From: Zelonia costaricensis
Lineage: Eukaryota; Euglenozoa; Kinetoplastea; Trypanosomatida; Trypanosomatidae
Length of the DNA: 64,000 nt
Assembly (NCBI GenBank): GCA_030849075.1
Contig: JASAOO010003543.1
Coordinates: forward strand, 1-64,000
Direction of reading: 5' to 3'
Shown: piece after piece, positions 1 to 12,700 of the stretch
Layout of the letters: each line of letters begins with the position of its first letter
Numbering within the stretch: position 1 is the stretch's first letter
Notes under the pieces: generated by a model
Told to the model about the DNA's origin: nothing
Seen by the model: the letters and a program-made list of their open reading frames with translations, nothing else
Database searches by the model: none
Made by a program: the position numbers and the translations under genes

Positions 1-2
1 CG

Positions 3-29
3 CACCGCACCAAGAAGGTCGGCGCGTAG
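3..29 (+). CDS. Possible C-terminal end of an upstream gene (partial)
   Basis: The third forward frame reads eight codons (H R T K K V G A) and a TAG stop at 27-29. Every one of the eight sense codons ends in G or C, as in the other real genes of this window, and the sequence after the stop turns into low-complexity C/T- and GT-rich DNA, as it does after the other genes. This is inference from codon use and context only; the piece is too short to identify. It may also be chance. Confidence 0.35.
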   Translation, partial: HRTKKVGA

Positions 30-1160
30 AGGTGTTCCATCCCCGCGCCAGAGCGCGCACTCACGAACCTGTCGTCCGCGCCGTCGACGCAAGGCTCTCG
101 CCCCCCTCACCCCCTCACTGAGCCATCCGGCACGCTACTCCCTTTACTAAACCCCCCTTCTTGCCCCGTCAGGGTGAACCAGCCGCACGACTGCGTGTTT
201 CGCGTGTCCGCTCCGTGCGGGCCTGAGCGTGTGGCGGGCGTGTGTGCGCATCGCCCTTTTTCAGTTTCCGTTTTGTTTCGCTCCTTTGGTTGATTTCATA
301 CGTCTAGTTTTTCGCGTTTTGGTGGCCGCACCCGTGCTGGCAACGCGGGTTTTCCCCTTTTTTGTTCCAAGTGGTCTCGTGCTCTGTGCCTCTTCGGCGT
401 GCAAGTCGGTGGATGCGTGGGTGTATTCGTGTGTACGTGTGCGCGCAGGTGTGTGTACGTGTGTGTGTGTGTCTTCTCCATCCCGCCTCACGACTGCGGC
501 ATCGCACCGCTCCTCGTGCGGCCCTCCCCCGCATCGTCGCGCGTCAATGCACGCAACAGCGCAGGTGACCGGAGGGCAAGAGTGGGTGGGACGCCAACGG
601 AGGGCGAGAGAGGGGAGCGAGGGGTGGCAGCAGAGGTGGGGTGGGTGGAGTGTGTCGCACGCTGGTACCGCACATGACATGGTGAGCACCATCCCCGCGT
701 GGAGTCACTGAGAAAACTGCGAAGGAGAGGGGCAGTGCAGGAGTGGTGGTGGTGGGGAGGAATGAGCTGAGCAGGTGGAGGTGTACGTGTTAGCGTCGGG
801 CACGTCTGGACGCAGAGGGGACTGGCGAAGGTCGCGACGCACCCGCACACAGCAGCACCACCGTCGCGGCCCGTGGCCAGCGTAAAGAAGAGAGTCGCGG
901 TGCACCCAAGAGAAGCGAAAAGCGAAGTCAGCGGCGACGCGTGTACTTCGGCAGGGCTAGTGTGGGTTGCGGTATGGGCTCGCGGTGCGTTGCAGCTGTG
1001 AGGGACGCGTGGTGCGCGGCTGCATGCATGCAAGCGGTGTTAGTTGTTTGGCGTGTGGTGCATTCTTTGCGTCCCTGTCGTTGTGTGTGTGTGTGTGTGT
1101 GTCCGTTGGCCGCTTTGGGAGGGTGTCGTCTACGTGGTTCTTTGCTTCTGTTCTTGTCTT

Positions 1161-1507
1161 GTTTTTGTTTTTTCACCTCATGAGTTCCGCTCCTCTGGGA
1201 GACTCCTTCGCATTCCGTTCCGCACGGTCGCCGACCCCCCCAATGCCCACACACACACACGCACCAACATGTCTGCGCCTTGGGCGTTCTCGTGTTGGGT
1301 CCAGCGCAGTGGGGAGGGAGGGGGGGGGGGCGGGGCCTGTGCGCCGCTGTCTCCTGTGAGGCGGCGGCGAGGCATCAAAAAGCGCGCGGACGCGCACCGT
1401 TCTCTTTGGCTGTGTTTTTTTTTTTTTGCTTACTTCTCCTTTGTGGTTGCCTGTCGTGGTCTTGTGCGTGTGTGAATGTAGTAGATTGCGTGTCTGTCCT
1501 TTGTGCG
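1161..1507. repeat. Direct repeat, copy 1 (about 347 bp)
   Basis: This segment is repeated at 1509-1857 with an offset of 348 bp. The copies differ by a handful of substitutions (for example in the T-run, the G-run and the CA count) and small length changes in simple runs. Copy 1 ends directly against the single N at 1508 and copy 2 begins directly after it. It could be a real tandem duplication or two overlapping contig ends that were joined without merging. Confidence 0.9.
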
Positions 1508-1508
1508 N

Positions 1509-1857
1509 GTTTCTGTTTTTTCACCTCATGAGTTCCGCTCCTCTGGGAGACTCCTTCGCATTCCGTTCCGCACGGTCGCCGACCCCCCCCAATGCCCACA
1601 CACACACACACACACGCACCAACTTGTCTGCGCCTTGGGCGTTCTCGTGTTGGGTCCAGCGCAGTGGGGAGGGGGGGGGGCGGGGCCTGTGCGCCGCTGT
1701 CTCCTGCGAGGCGGCGGCGAGGCATCAAAAAACGCGCGGACGCGCACCGTTCTTTTTGGCTGTTTTTTTTTTTTTTTGCTTACTTCTCTTTCGTGGTTGC
1801 CTGTCGTGGTCTTGTGCGTGTGTGAATGTAGTAGATTGCGTGTCTGTCCTTTGTGCG
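1509..1857. repeat. Direct repeat, copy 2 (about 349 bp)
   Basis: Second copy of the unit at 1161-1507. It starts at the base after the N at 1508 and loses similarity just after the shared end TTGTGCG at 1851-1857, where a GT tract follows. Confidence 0.9.
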
Positions 1858-3108
1858 TGTGTGTGTGCGTGTGTGCGTATGGGGGAGGGGAGGGGGGCAC
1901 CCCTCCGCCCTCCTCACGTATGCGCTCGCCCCTTTACCCCCCCCCGCAAGTCACCGCTGCTGGTGTATTTGTTCGTGGTGTGCGTGTGGTTGCATGCCTC
2001 GCTGAAGTCCACCACCACCACCTCGCTCTCTCTCTCCCCCACCCCCATTTTCTGTCTCTCCCACGTTATCCGTCCTCAGTCCTGTTCGTTCTCGCCCACA
2101 CACATGCGCATACACAGGCGCACGCACCGCCTCTCCGCCATCGTTCCGGCTTGACTGCCCCTCCCGTCTTCTGCGACTTCCTTTCCACTTTTTCTTTGCC
2201 TTGCGTTCGCACCTGCCCCGCTGCATGCCGCGCGTCCCCCCCCCCCCCCCCAAGCAACGGCACTGGAGCACAGCCTCCACCAAACGGGAAAGCTCGCACT
2301 CACTATGAACTCTGCCCCTTCCCCCCTCCCCCCCCCCACCCTACCTCTGCACCCACCGCTGCCATCCTCCTTCCTCGCCCTCCCCGTTGAAGCTCCTCCA
2401 CCGTGCCGCCACCACCGCGCGTCCCTCCGCCCCGACCTTGTCCCCCCCCCCTCCGACTTGACACCGACTTCATTTTTTTCTTCTTGGCGCTACTCACCCC
2501 TCCCCACGCAGGCATCGCCGCATCTCCCCGCACTGGCTGGACAAGAGCAAGACGAGGAGCATCACCGTCGAAGTGCAAGCGCAGTGTGCAGGAAAGCACA
2601 ACATCCACTGCCGGTACGCGTGCCCCCCCCCCCCTCGCTGGAGGGCGTGTGGGAAGGGGAGGAGGGGAAGGCGCGCGCGCCTCACGCCTTCTGCGGCACC
2701 TTCCAGAGGCGTTGCCCTCAACCACCCCACTGAGGTGTAGTGCTGCCACATGTGTGCCCTCCGCAAACATCATAGAAGCGTGCGCCGATGCCCTTGTGGC
2801 TGCGCTGTGCAGCGCGTGTTGCGAGTTTTCCGTCAGCTGCTCAGCGGCGCCGCCGTCCTCAGAGCGCCTCTTCTCCGTCTGAAGCTGACGCGCTTGGCCA
2901 ACCCTCCGGTCCAGCTTCTGCGCTCCGTCACTCCTCGCCTTCACTTCTTCTCGCTCTTGCCCTTTTGTGCGTGCCGACACCACCTCACGCGGTTGCCCCC
3001 TTCCACCTCACCCCCACACACAGCCACTTGTGGCCCTCTAACAGTAGTTTCTTCAACCTAGACGCGGCCACCCACCCTCACGTACCCTTTTCCCGCCTCA
3101 CCGCGTTA

Positions 3109-3109
<1 letters not shown>

Positions 3110-3146
<37 letters not shown>
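3110..3146. repeat. (CA)n microsatellite
   Basis: An uninterrupted AC/CA run of about 37 bases lies upstream of the dynein gene. CA on the sense strand upstream of a start codon is the usual orientation in this window. Confidence 0.95.
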
Positions 3147-3150
<4 letters not shown>

Positions 3151-3540
3151 CTGCACAGTCGCAGCTACGCGTATTGCCGTCCGCGTAGCCTCCGTCCGTG
3201 CACACGTGTGCGTGTCTCTCTTCGCGTTTGTCGGGTGTGACAGGGTGCACAAGGGTGTCTATACCGAACACGTCTCGCCAACCCCCACCCTCTCAAGCGC
3301 ACACACACGCACACACACACACACACGAGCGAAGAGAGGACGAAAGGCGCACCTTCTTTCCAGGCGCGTGGCCGAGTTCGCCCCCCTTCTCGTCTCCTTC
3401 GCTGCGCCACACGTAGCGGGGACGTGGGGAGGCGAGAGGCCGCGACCGCACGTCTTCCACTCGCGTGGCGTGCTGTCTTGCTTGTTCTTTGCGCTTTCAT
3501 CTCGCGCAGCGGCTGCGTTGCTGGACTCGCTCGCGCCGCC

Positions 3541-3587
3541 ACCTCTTTCGCTCCTTTTCTTTTCTATATCTGTCTTCTTCTTCCCAG
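3541..3587 (+). promoter_or_regulatory. Candidate spliced-leader acceptor for the dynein mRNA
   Basis: A long C/T tract (3541-3585) ends in CCCAG, with the AG at 3586-3587. The dynein ATG follows about 208 bases later. This is the classic trypanosomatid trans-splicing layout; the exact site is inferred. Confidence 0.6.
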
Positions 3588-3795
3588 TTGTGCCACCTCA
3601 CACCGTCCCCTTGCCGCTGACGACCCGCCTGCGTGGATCGTGATTGCACGCACCCTGCGATAGACAGCGTGTGTGCGCCCTCTGCCTGCCCTCCTCTCTC
3701 CACGCACGCACACACAGGCACTCGTACCACTTTAGACCAACGAAGAGAGTGGCAAACACAAAGCGAACTGCTGCGGCGGCAGCGACATCGGCGCA

Positions 3796-6700
3796 ATGGC
3801 GATGACGGAGGCAAATCCGGACTGCGTGCAGTGGGTGGAGCGGCACCTGCAGGACAAGCTTGGATGTACCATAGCCAGCGAGCTCAGCGCTCAGCACTAC
3901 TTTCTCATCAACGAGTTCCTCATGGGCGAGGACGCGCAGTACCGCGTGCTCTTCGCCTACTACACCGAGCCCGCGGTCGTGGCGGCCAACCAGCGGGGCT
4001 CTGCGGCCGGCCGGCACCCCACGATCACCTCCGGCAGCGTTGGCGGCGAAGTGAAGCCCGCCTCGCGCCGCCAGACCAATACCAGCGTGCAGGGTCTCAA
4101 CCGCAGCCGCTCGACCAGCGAGGTCGAGACGGAGGACGAGAACGGGGCGAGCGGCAGCGGCAGCGGCTCAGCTGCAGGTAACGGGACGGCGGCTGCTGCC
4201 GGCGCAGCCGCTGCCGGCTTCGGCGCCTTTTCGTCCGCAGACGGGATGCACGGGGCTGCTGCTGCCGGTGAGGCCTTCGGGTCCCCCAGACCTGGGCCGG
4301 CGGCTGCGGCAGGTCCGCAGCTGCAGATCATCGCCGGCCTGCCCGAGATCGCGTTCCGCGGTAACCTGCCGGGGGTTAGCTCCGATGTGCTGTACTTTGT
4401 GCGGCTGGAGGCCGACAAGCCGCTGCTGCGTGAGACGCTGGAGAGCCACGTGATGTGGGGTACCTTCCGTGGCACGTACCTCCTCGACAGTTTTCTCCGC
4501 GCGGTGCGGCAAACGGTCGTGCCGACCTTCCTGGCGAACCAGTGGCCGACGAGCATCAAGAAGGACGTGCACGCCGCCCTGCACCGCTTCATGGCCACCG
4601 TTGTGGAGGACGTGAACAGCCTGAAGGGCCGCACGGTGCTCTACGTGCCCGGCGACCTCGCGCTGGGTGACAAGTCGGACACCCACACCGACCACGAGCT
4701 TGTGCAGCGCTACGAGGCCACGGTGATCCACTGGACGCGGCAGATCAAGGCGGTGGTCAGCGAGCGCGACACGACGAGCACCGACGACGACGACGCCGGG
4801 CCGCTGGAGGAGATCCAGTACTGGCGTGCCCGTGCCCGCGACCTGGGCAACATCCGCGCCCAGCTGAACCGCGAGGACGTCGCGGCTGTCGTGAAGGTGC
4901 TGAAGGATGCGAAGTCCTTCTACTACCTCGAGCCGTTCCTGGGCCTGCGCGGCGACATCGAGCGTGGCACGGAGGAGGCGTACGACAACCTGCGCTACCT
5001 GTGCACCTTGATCGAGCCGTGCGAGCGGCTTGCCAAGGCGGAGCTGCGCAGCATCCCGAGTGTGGTGCAGGACGTGCTCAAGAACGTGCAGCTCATCCTG
5101 ATCTTCTCGAAGTTCTACAAGAAGGAGCACATCACGCGTCTGCTGCGCATGGTGTCCAGCGAGATTATTGGCCGGTGCAGCAGCCGCATCAACGTCCGCG
5201 CCATCTTCGCCGGTGACGTCACCGAGAGCATGAAGGCGCTGGAGGACAGCATGGTGGCGGGCGAGGCGTGGCTCTTCGAGTGTCGCCGCATGCTGGCCGC
5301 CACCCGCCGTCGCTTCCGCGTTGAGAAGGGCGAGAAGCTCGAGTTCGACGACTCCTTTCTCAACGAGATGGACGGCTTTGTGCGGCACCGCTGCCAGAAC
5401 CTGCGCGAGATCTGCTTGAGCCAGCTGCAGTTCGGGTTCAGCGGCACGGCCGATGGCGAGGACGGCGCGGGCGGCGCGGTGGCCATGTCGGTGGCGCACA
5501 ACAGCACCGGCGCCGGCTCGCACCGGCGGACGAGTCGGAAGACGAAGGCGTCGGGCTTCGGGCGGGAGCAGATCCCGTCTGGGGCGCCGCTGAATGTGCC
5601 GGAGCTGGACGGCGTGATTCGCGCGCCGGCGGACCTCTTCGAGGGGCGGCTGCCCATCTTCCGCGGGAACAAGGGGCCGGAGCTCGAGTCGCAGCTCATG
5701 GACATCCAGCGCGCCTTCAAGGCGAAGATGGAGGTGCTGCGCCACTTCACGTACAACGTGCTGGACGTGAAGGCGACGCAGTGGGTGGATGACTACCGCG
5801 CCCTCAAGACGGACATCGACAACCTTGCCGTGATGATGCGGCAGATCATCACGGCCGCCTTCGACGCGGTGGCGAGCGTGGCCATGGGCGCCGAGGCCAT
5901 CGAGGCCTTCACGCTGATCAGCAAGAGCGAGGAGCTCCTCATGCAGCTCGACCGCAACACCGACCGCGTCTTCCGGCTCTTCACGCAGCACCTCAAGACG
6001 GTGCAGGCAGACGTGCAGCGCTACTTCGGGCGTGTGCCGCCGCTCTTCTACCGCCACCCGCCCCTCGCCGGCCAGGCGGCGTGGGCGGCGAACCGGCTGA
6101 ACTTCATCGCCGGCGAGCACGAGGCGCTGCGCCGGTGCTACGCGCTGCCGAGCTCGCCGGAGAAGGAGGAGGCGGTGCAGCTGCACGACCGGCTGGACCG
6201 CACCCTGCGCGACATGGTCCGCAAGCAGTACGTGGAGTGGACCTCGCAGGTCCCCAGTAAGCCGGCGGAGCTGCTCGACGACTACCTGCTGGTGCAGCGG
6301 CCGGGCACCGGCACCGACGCCGAGCACCCGCCGCTATACGACGTCAACTTCCCTACCCCGCTGCTGCTGCTCTTCGCGGAGGCGCACAACTGGCAGCGCA
6401 TGGGCGAGCCCGTGCCGCCGGAGGTGATTGAGATGTGCACCCGCGAGGAGCGGCTGCGGCTGTACCGCGAGAACGTTGCCGTCGCCGTGCGGCTGCACAA
6501 CGCGTCGGTGCGGTCGCTGAGCAAGGCGGAGCTGCGCCTCTTCTCGCTGCGCATCGCTGCGATGGACGCCAAGTACCTGCCCGGGCTGAACAAGCTGTGG
6601 TGGAACTCGCAGGGCATCGTGGAGTACTTTGTGCGGGAGTGCCGCGTGCAGGCGGACCGGGTGCAGACGATCGTTGACGACTTCAAATTCTGCGGCACCT

Positions 6701-9700
6701 TCGTGGACTACCACTGCGGCCTCATCGCGGACACGCTTGCGGTGCTGGTGGAGAAGAAAGTCATCTACACTCCTGAGGCGTTCCTCGCGAAGCAGAAGGC
6801 GTACCGCGCGGCGGTGGTGCTGCGAATTACGAAGATCTACGAGCTGATGGTGCAGAAGCTGTACACCATCTTCCAGTACTTCCGCGACGACTACGCGGCG
6901 AGCCCGACGGTGCGGCTGGAGTGGCACGAGTACATGGAGCGGGTGGAGATCAAGGTCGAGGAGGCGCTGCGGACGATGGTGAAGCGGTCGCTGCTCACGG
7001 TGGAGCGGGTGTTGCCGCAGGAGAGCAGCGAGGACCGGCTTGACGAGCGCGTCTTCCGGCTGAGCGTGATGATCAGCGTGTCGGCGGACCAGAAGCCTGT
7101 CATCCACGCCTCCCCCTCCGTCCAGGAGCTGTCGCAGCTCGTGAACGATGTGTGCAAGGCGATCATCGGCGTCGTGCGCGGGCTGCCGCGGCTGGAGGAG
7201 TCGCTGCAGCAGCGCGTGTCTAGCGAGACGGAGGCGTTCCTGACGGAGCACAACACCGTGGCCGTGACCTACGCCCACCCGGGCGGTCCGGCGTCGCTGG
7301 CGCTGCGGGGGTCGTACTACGAGTACATGACGCGCGACCAGGACACGATTCTTGCCCTGAGCCGCATCCAGGACGCCTTCGTCAGCATCTCCGAGAAGGT
7401 GCGCGACAAGCTGAACCAGACGTGGCAACTGCATCAGTCCTCGACGACCGACAACCTCTGGACGACGCAGCGGCAGGACCGGCGCATCAAGCAGGGTTGG
7501 AAGCTCGAGGACTACCGCATCAACATGGACCACGTGGCCCAGCGCCGCGAGGGCATCGAGAAGCAGGAGGTCTTCTCCGACGTTCTCTTCCTCCAGCTCG
7601 ACTTCACCAAGATGAAGGAGACGTTCCGGGCGCAGTGCCTCTTCGTCATCCAGCACTACCACGGCCTCCTCTACGCCGAGGCGAAGCACGACCTGGACCA
7701 CACCTACGAGTCCTTCCAGTTCACGACGGACTCCCTGTCGCGTGAGCCCAAGACGCTCGACCAGCTCGGCGAGCGCATGCGGCAGTGCACGGTGGCCCTG
7801 ACGGCGCTGCCGTCGGTGGAGGGGCAGTTCGACATGCTGTCGCAGAAGTTTGCCCTCATCACGAGCGAGGCGTACAACTTCGGCGGCGTCGACCCCGCAG
7901 ACGTGACGCGGTGCGAGGAATTGCCGGACGCGTTTGTCAAGTACGCGCAGCAGCTGCAGGAGATCCGGAAGCAGCTCGACGTGTACAAGGAGCAGTTCCG
8001 CGTAGAGGTGGAGACGGAGCTGCGCACGCTGGCCTCGAAGAGCTTCGCGCTGTACCAGCAGGTGCGCGACGAGGCCCCCACCTCGTGGGACCTCGCGACG
8101 GCGACGGCGTTTGGGCTGCTCGAGGCGCTGGAGCGGAAGGCCGTCACGCTGCGCAACCTCGAGAAGAGCCTGCAACAGGGCATCGACATCTTCGCGCTTG
8201 AGAAACCGCCGCTGGATGACCTCGTCAAGGCCGAGACGCAGCTCAAGTTGCTGCGCCGCTTGTGGACGCTGGTGCGGAGCTGGCGGAGCTGCACGCACAC
8301 GTGGAAGAACATGTACTTTATGAAGCTGAACAGCGAGCGCATGCTGGAGGACATTGAGGACACCCGCCGCGAGGTGATGCTGATGCGCAAGGAGATGGAG
8401 CAGGCGGACGTGTGGCAGCGCCTGAAGGATGACATCGACCTGGTCAAGAAGATCCTGCCTATCATCGACGACCTGCGCACGCCGGCGATCCGGCCGCGGC
8501 ATTGGGAGCAGCTGAAGGTGCAGCTCGACACGTACTTCGACCTGGAGGACGAGACGTCGTTTTGCCTGCAGCGGCTGATGGAGGCGCACGTCGAGGCGCA
8601 GGCGGAGTTCATCAACAACATGGCCGTGGCCGCCCGCGAGGAGCTCAAGATCGAGACCGACCTCGAGAAGATCGCGCTGGTCTGGGAGGAGACCGTCTTC
8701 ACGATTGAGCCGCACCAGGGCTACCACAAAATCGCCGCCGTCGAGGACATCAACACGGCGCTGACGGAGCACCTCATGCTGCTCAGCTCCATGAAGATGT
8801 CGCGCTTCGTGGACAGCTTCCGGCCGCGCGTCGTGATGTGGGAGCAGCACCTGTCGCAGGTGGCCGACACCATTGAGGGGCTGCTGACGGTGCAGACCAA
8901 GTGGATGTACCTCGAGAGCATCTTTATTGGCAGCGAGGACATCAAGCGCAAGCTCGTCGCCGAGTCGAAGAAGTTTGACTCGATTCACGCCCAGTGGCTC
9001 GCCATCCTGGCGAGGCTGATCAGCGACCCGAACGTGGTGCGCAGCACGCGCCGCGACAGCCTGCTGGACCAGCTGAACACGATGAACTCCGACCTCGAGC
9101 TCATCCAGCGCAGTCTCGAAGGCTTCCTGGAGGACCGTCGCCGCGCCTTCCCGCGCTTCTACTTCTTGTCAAACGACGACCTGCTCGAGATCCTGGGGCA
9201 CGCCAAGGACCCGGAGAAGGTGCAGCCGCACCTGCGCAAGTGCTTCGAGGGCTTGTACCGGCTCGCCCTCAAGGCGGGCCGCAACAACCGCGTCTTCGCT
9301 GAAGGCATGTCTGCGGCGGACAGCGAGGAGGTGCCCTTTAACCCTCCGCTGCAGATCGATGGGGTGCCGGTCGAGGTGTGGCTGCACCGCGTCGAGGTGA
9401 AGATGCGCGAGACGGTGCAGTCGTGCCTGAACGCGACGCTGAAGGACCTGCAGGAGAACGTGTACACCCCGCGCCGCCCCATCAGCCGCGACAAGCTGCG
9501 GCAGTGGGTGGAGCAGCACGAGGGGCAGGCGCTCATCACGGCCGCGTGCATGAACTGGACCATCCAGACCGAGGCGGCCATCGCCGAGTACGGCGACCTG
9601 CACCACAACGGCCTCAGCCTGGCGCGCCGCAAGCCGTCGCCGCTGTACAAGGTGTACAAGAAGTGGAAGAGCATTATTCGTAAGTACTGCCAGATGGTGC

Positions 9701-12700
9701 GAGAGCCGCAGTCGCGGCTGCAGCGCAACAAGCTGGTGGCCCTCGTCACGATCGAGGTCCACTCGCGCGACATCCTGCGACACCTGCTGGCCCACCGCGT
9801 GCACGCCATGGAGGACTTCGAGTGGTCGCGGCAGCTTCGCTTCTACCAGGAGGGCGGCAGCGCTGCATCGGGCGCGGCGGGCGGCGCCGGGGCCGGTGGC
9901 GCCGCTGGCGTGGGTGGTGTCGCCGACGCGGCGGGCGCGGAGCCGGGCGGCGTGGGGGACGGCGGCGCGGCGCTCACGTCCGGGGCTGGCGCGCCGACGT
10001 GCATTGTGCGGCAGACGAGCGCGGTGGTGCGGTACGACTACGAGTACCTCGGCAACAGCGGGCGTCTCGTCGTGACCGGGCTCACGGACCGGGCGTACAT
10101 GACGCTGACGACGGCGCTGCAGCTGTTCCGGGGTGGGCTGCCGCAGGGCCCGGCCGGGACGGGCAAGACGGAGACGGTGAAGGACCTCGGCAAGGCGATT
10201 GGCAAGTACGTCATGGTGTTCAACTGCTCTGACGGCCTCGACTACCGGTCTGTGGGCCGCATGCTGAGCGGCATTGCCCAGACCGGCGCGTGGTCGTGCT
10301 TCGATGAGTTCAACCGTATTGAGGTCGAGGTGCTGTCCGTCGTGGCCCAGCAGATCATGTCCATCCTCACCGCCGTGTCGGAGCAGAAGCACCACTTCCT
10401 GTTCGAGGGAACCGAAATCCCGCTCAACGTGAACTGCGGCCTGTTCGTGACGATGAACCCCGGCTACGCCGGCCGCTCCGAGCTGCCCGACAACCTCAAG
10501 GCGCTGCTGCGGCCCATCTCGATGATGGTGCCGGACTTCACGCTAATCTGCGAGATCACGCTGCTGTCTGAGGGCTTCGAGGAGTCGGAGTCGCTGTCCA
10601 AGAAGGTTTCAATCCTGTACGAGCTCATGGAGAAGCAGCTGTCGAAGCAGGACCACTACGACTTCTCGCTGCGCAACATCAAGGCGGTGCTCGTGCAGGC
10701 TGGCAACCTTAAGCGGGAGAACTTTCCGGGCACGGAGCAGCAGCTGTGCCTCAAGGCGATGAAGGACATGAATCTGCCGAAGTTCGTCAAGGAGGACGTG
10801 CCGCTCTTCCTCAGCATGCTTGGCGATCTCTTCCCCGGCGTCACGCCGCAGGGCGCCGGCCTCGAGGAGCTGCGCGCCGCGACCGTGGATGAGCTGCAGG
10901 CCGAGAAGCTGCAGGTGAACGAGCACCTCATCACCAAGTGCCTGCACCTCTGGGACACCCTGCACACCCGCCACGGCGTCATGGTCGTCGGCCGCGCCGC
11001 GTCGGGCAAGACGGTGACGTGGAAGACGCTCTCGGGCGCGCTGCGCCGGCTGCGCGAGGCGGGCGTGGAGGGGCCGTACGAGGCGGTGCGTGTGTCGCTG
11101 CTGAACCCCAAGTCCGTGACGATGGACGAGCTGTACGGCAGCTACAACCAGGCGACGCGGGAGTGGAAGGATGGCATCCTGTCGGACCTCATGCGCCAGA
11201 TCTGCCGTGACGCGACGGACCCCAACTACAAGTGGCTTCTCTTTGACGGCCCGGTCGACACGCTGTGGATCGAGAGCATGAACACCGTGCTCGACGACAA
11301 CAAGATGCTCACCCTCAACTCCGGCGAGCGCATCAACATGAACCCGACGGTGCGGATGCTGTTCGAGGTGCAGGACCTGTCGCAGGCCTCGCCCGCCACC
11401 GTGTCGCGCTGCGGCATGGTCTACTTCAGCGTCGAGGACCTCACGTGGCGGCCGTACGTCAGCACGTGGCTGCAGTCGCGCCGCGACTTCGAGGTGGCGA
11501 TGAACGCGCCAAAGCCGGACTCGACCATCGCCGACCTACAGACGTTCGTGGAGGAGGCCCTCGCCCGCGCGCTGCAGTTCAAGCGGAGCGAGTGCGTCGA
11601 CCTCATCGCGACGACGGAGTTCAACACCGTCCGCTCCTTCACGACGATGCTGGATGCGCTGGCGAACACGGAGGCGGCGGCGGTGCTGCCAGGCGGCACG
11701 CGCTACCAGGCCGCGCAGGCCGGCGACAACTACCTCGCCCAGCTCCGCATGCTCTGCATGTTCTGCCTCGTGTGGTCCGTCGGTGGCAGCCTCACGGCCG
11801 ACTCGCGGCGCAAGCTGGACGCCTTCGTGCGTGAGATGGACTCGTCGTTCCCGTCGATGGAGACCGTCTTCGAGTACTTCCCGGATGTCGCGGCGCTGCG
11901 CTGGGTCGGCTGGGAGGAGCACCCGGACGTGCAGAAGCCCTTCGCGCCGCCACCGGGCACGCCGTACTACGAGCAGATTGTGCCGACGGTGGACATGATC
12001 CGGTACTCCTACATGGTCTCGCAGCTCGTGCGCAGCCGCGTGCAGCTCGTGCTGGTCGGCACCACCGGGACGGGCAAGTCGCTCATCGCGAACCAGGTCC
12101 TGCACGAGCTCTCGCCAGAACAGTACGTCGCCACGCACCTGCACTTCTCCGCGCAGACGACGGCGCGCAACGTGCAGGAAATCGTTGAGGGTCGCATGGA
12201 GCACACGTCCAAGAAGGTGTGCAACCCGCCTGGCGGCCGCCGCATGGTGTGCCTCATCGAGGACCTCAACATGCCGGCGAAGGAGATTTTCGGCGCCCAG
12301 CCGCCGCTGGAGCTGCTGCGGCAGTGGATGGACAACGGCTACTGGTACGACCGCACAACGCGCTCGAAGCGGCTCGTCAACGACATGCAGCTGCTGTGCT
12401 GCATGACCTACGGCCGGCCCGACATCACGGAGCGGCTGCTGAGCAAGCTGAACGTCTTCAACGTCGCCTTCCCGGCCGAGCCAGTCGTCGTGAAGATCTT
12501 CTCGGCGATTCTGGGCCACCGCTTCGCCCCGTACGCGGACCTCAAGGGCTTCGTCGACGCCATCGTGCGAGCCACAATCGAGGTGTACATGAAGGTGTCG
12601 ACCGATCTGCTGCCGATCCCAAGCAAGTCGCACTACCTCTTCAGCCTGCGCGACCTCAGCAAAGTGTTCCAGGGCATCTACGGTTGCTACCTCGAGGGCA

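Larger units (their letters stand above)
30..3795. other. Long intergenic region before the dynein gene
   Basis: I see no open frame with the G/C-ending codon pattern of the real genes on either strand. The stretch holds (TG)n near 1082-1102, a 348-bp direct duplication around an N at 1508, C-runs near 2230-2460, a pure (CA)n tract at 3110-3146, and a pyrimidine tract ending in AG at 3586-3587 that should be the splice acceptor for the dynein mRNA. At about 3.8 kb it is the longest gene-free gap of the window. Confidence 0.7.

Noticed and set aside
1503..2390. 295-residue open frame in the first intergenic region
   Set aside because: It is made of His/Thr repeats from CA tracts and Pro from C-runs, spans the N at 1508, and lacks gene-like codon use.
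4168..6327. 719-residue open frame on the minus strand near the dynein 5' end
   Set aside because: Shadow of the G/C-rich third positions of the dynein gene; no recognisable domain.
6334..8988. 884-residue open frame on the minus strand within the dynein gene
   Set aside because: Same cause as the other antisense frames; composition is non-protein-like and the + strand carries conserved dynein sequence.
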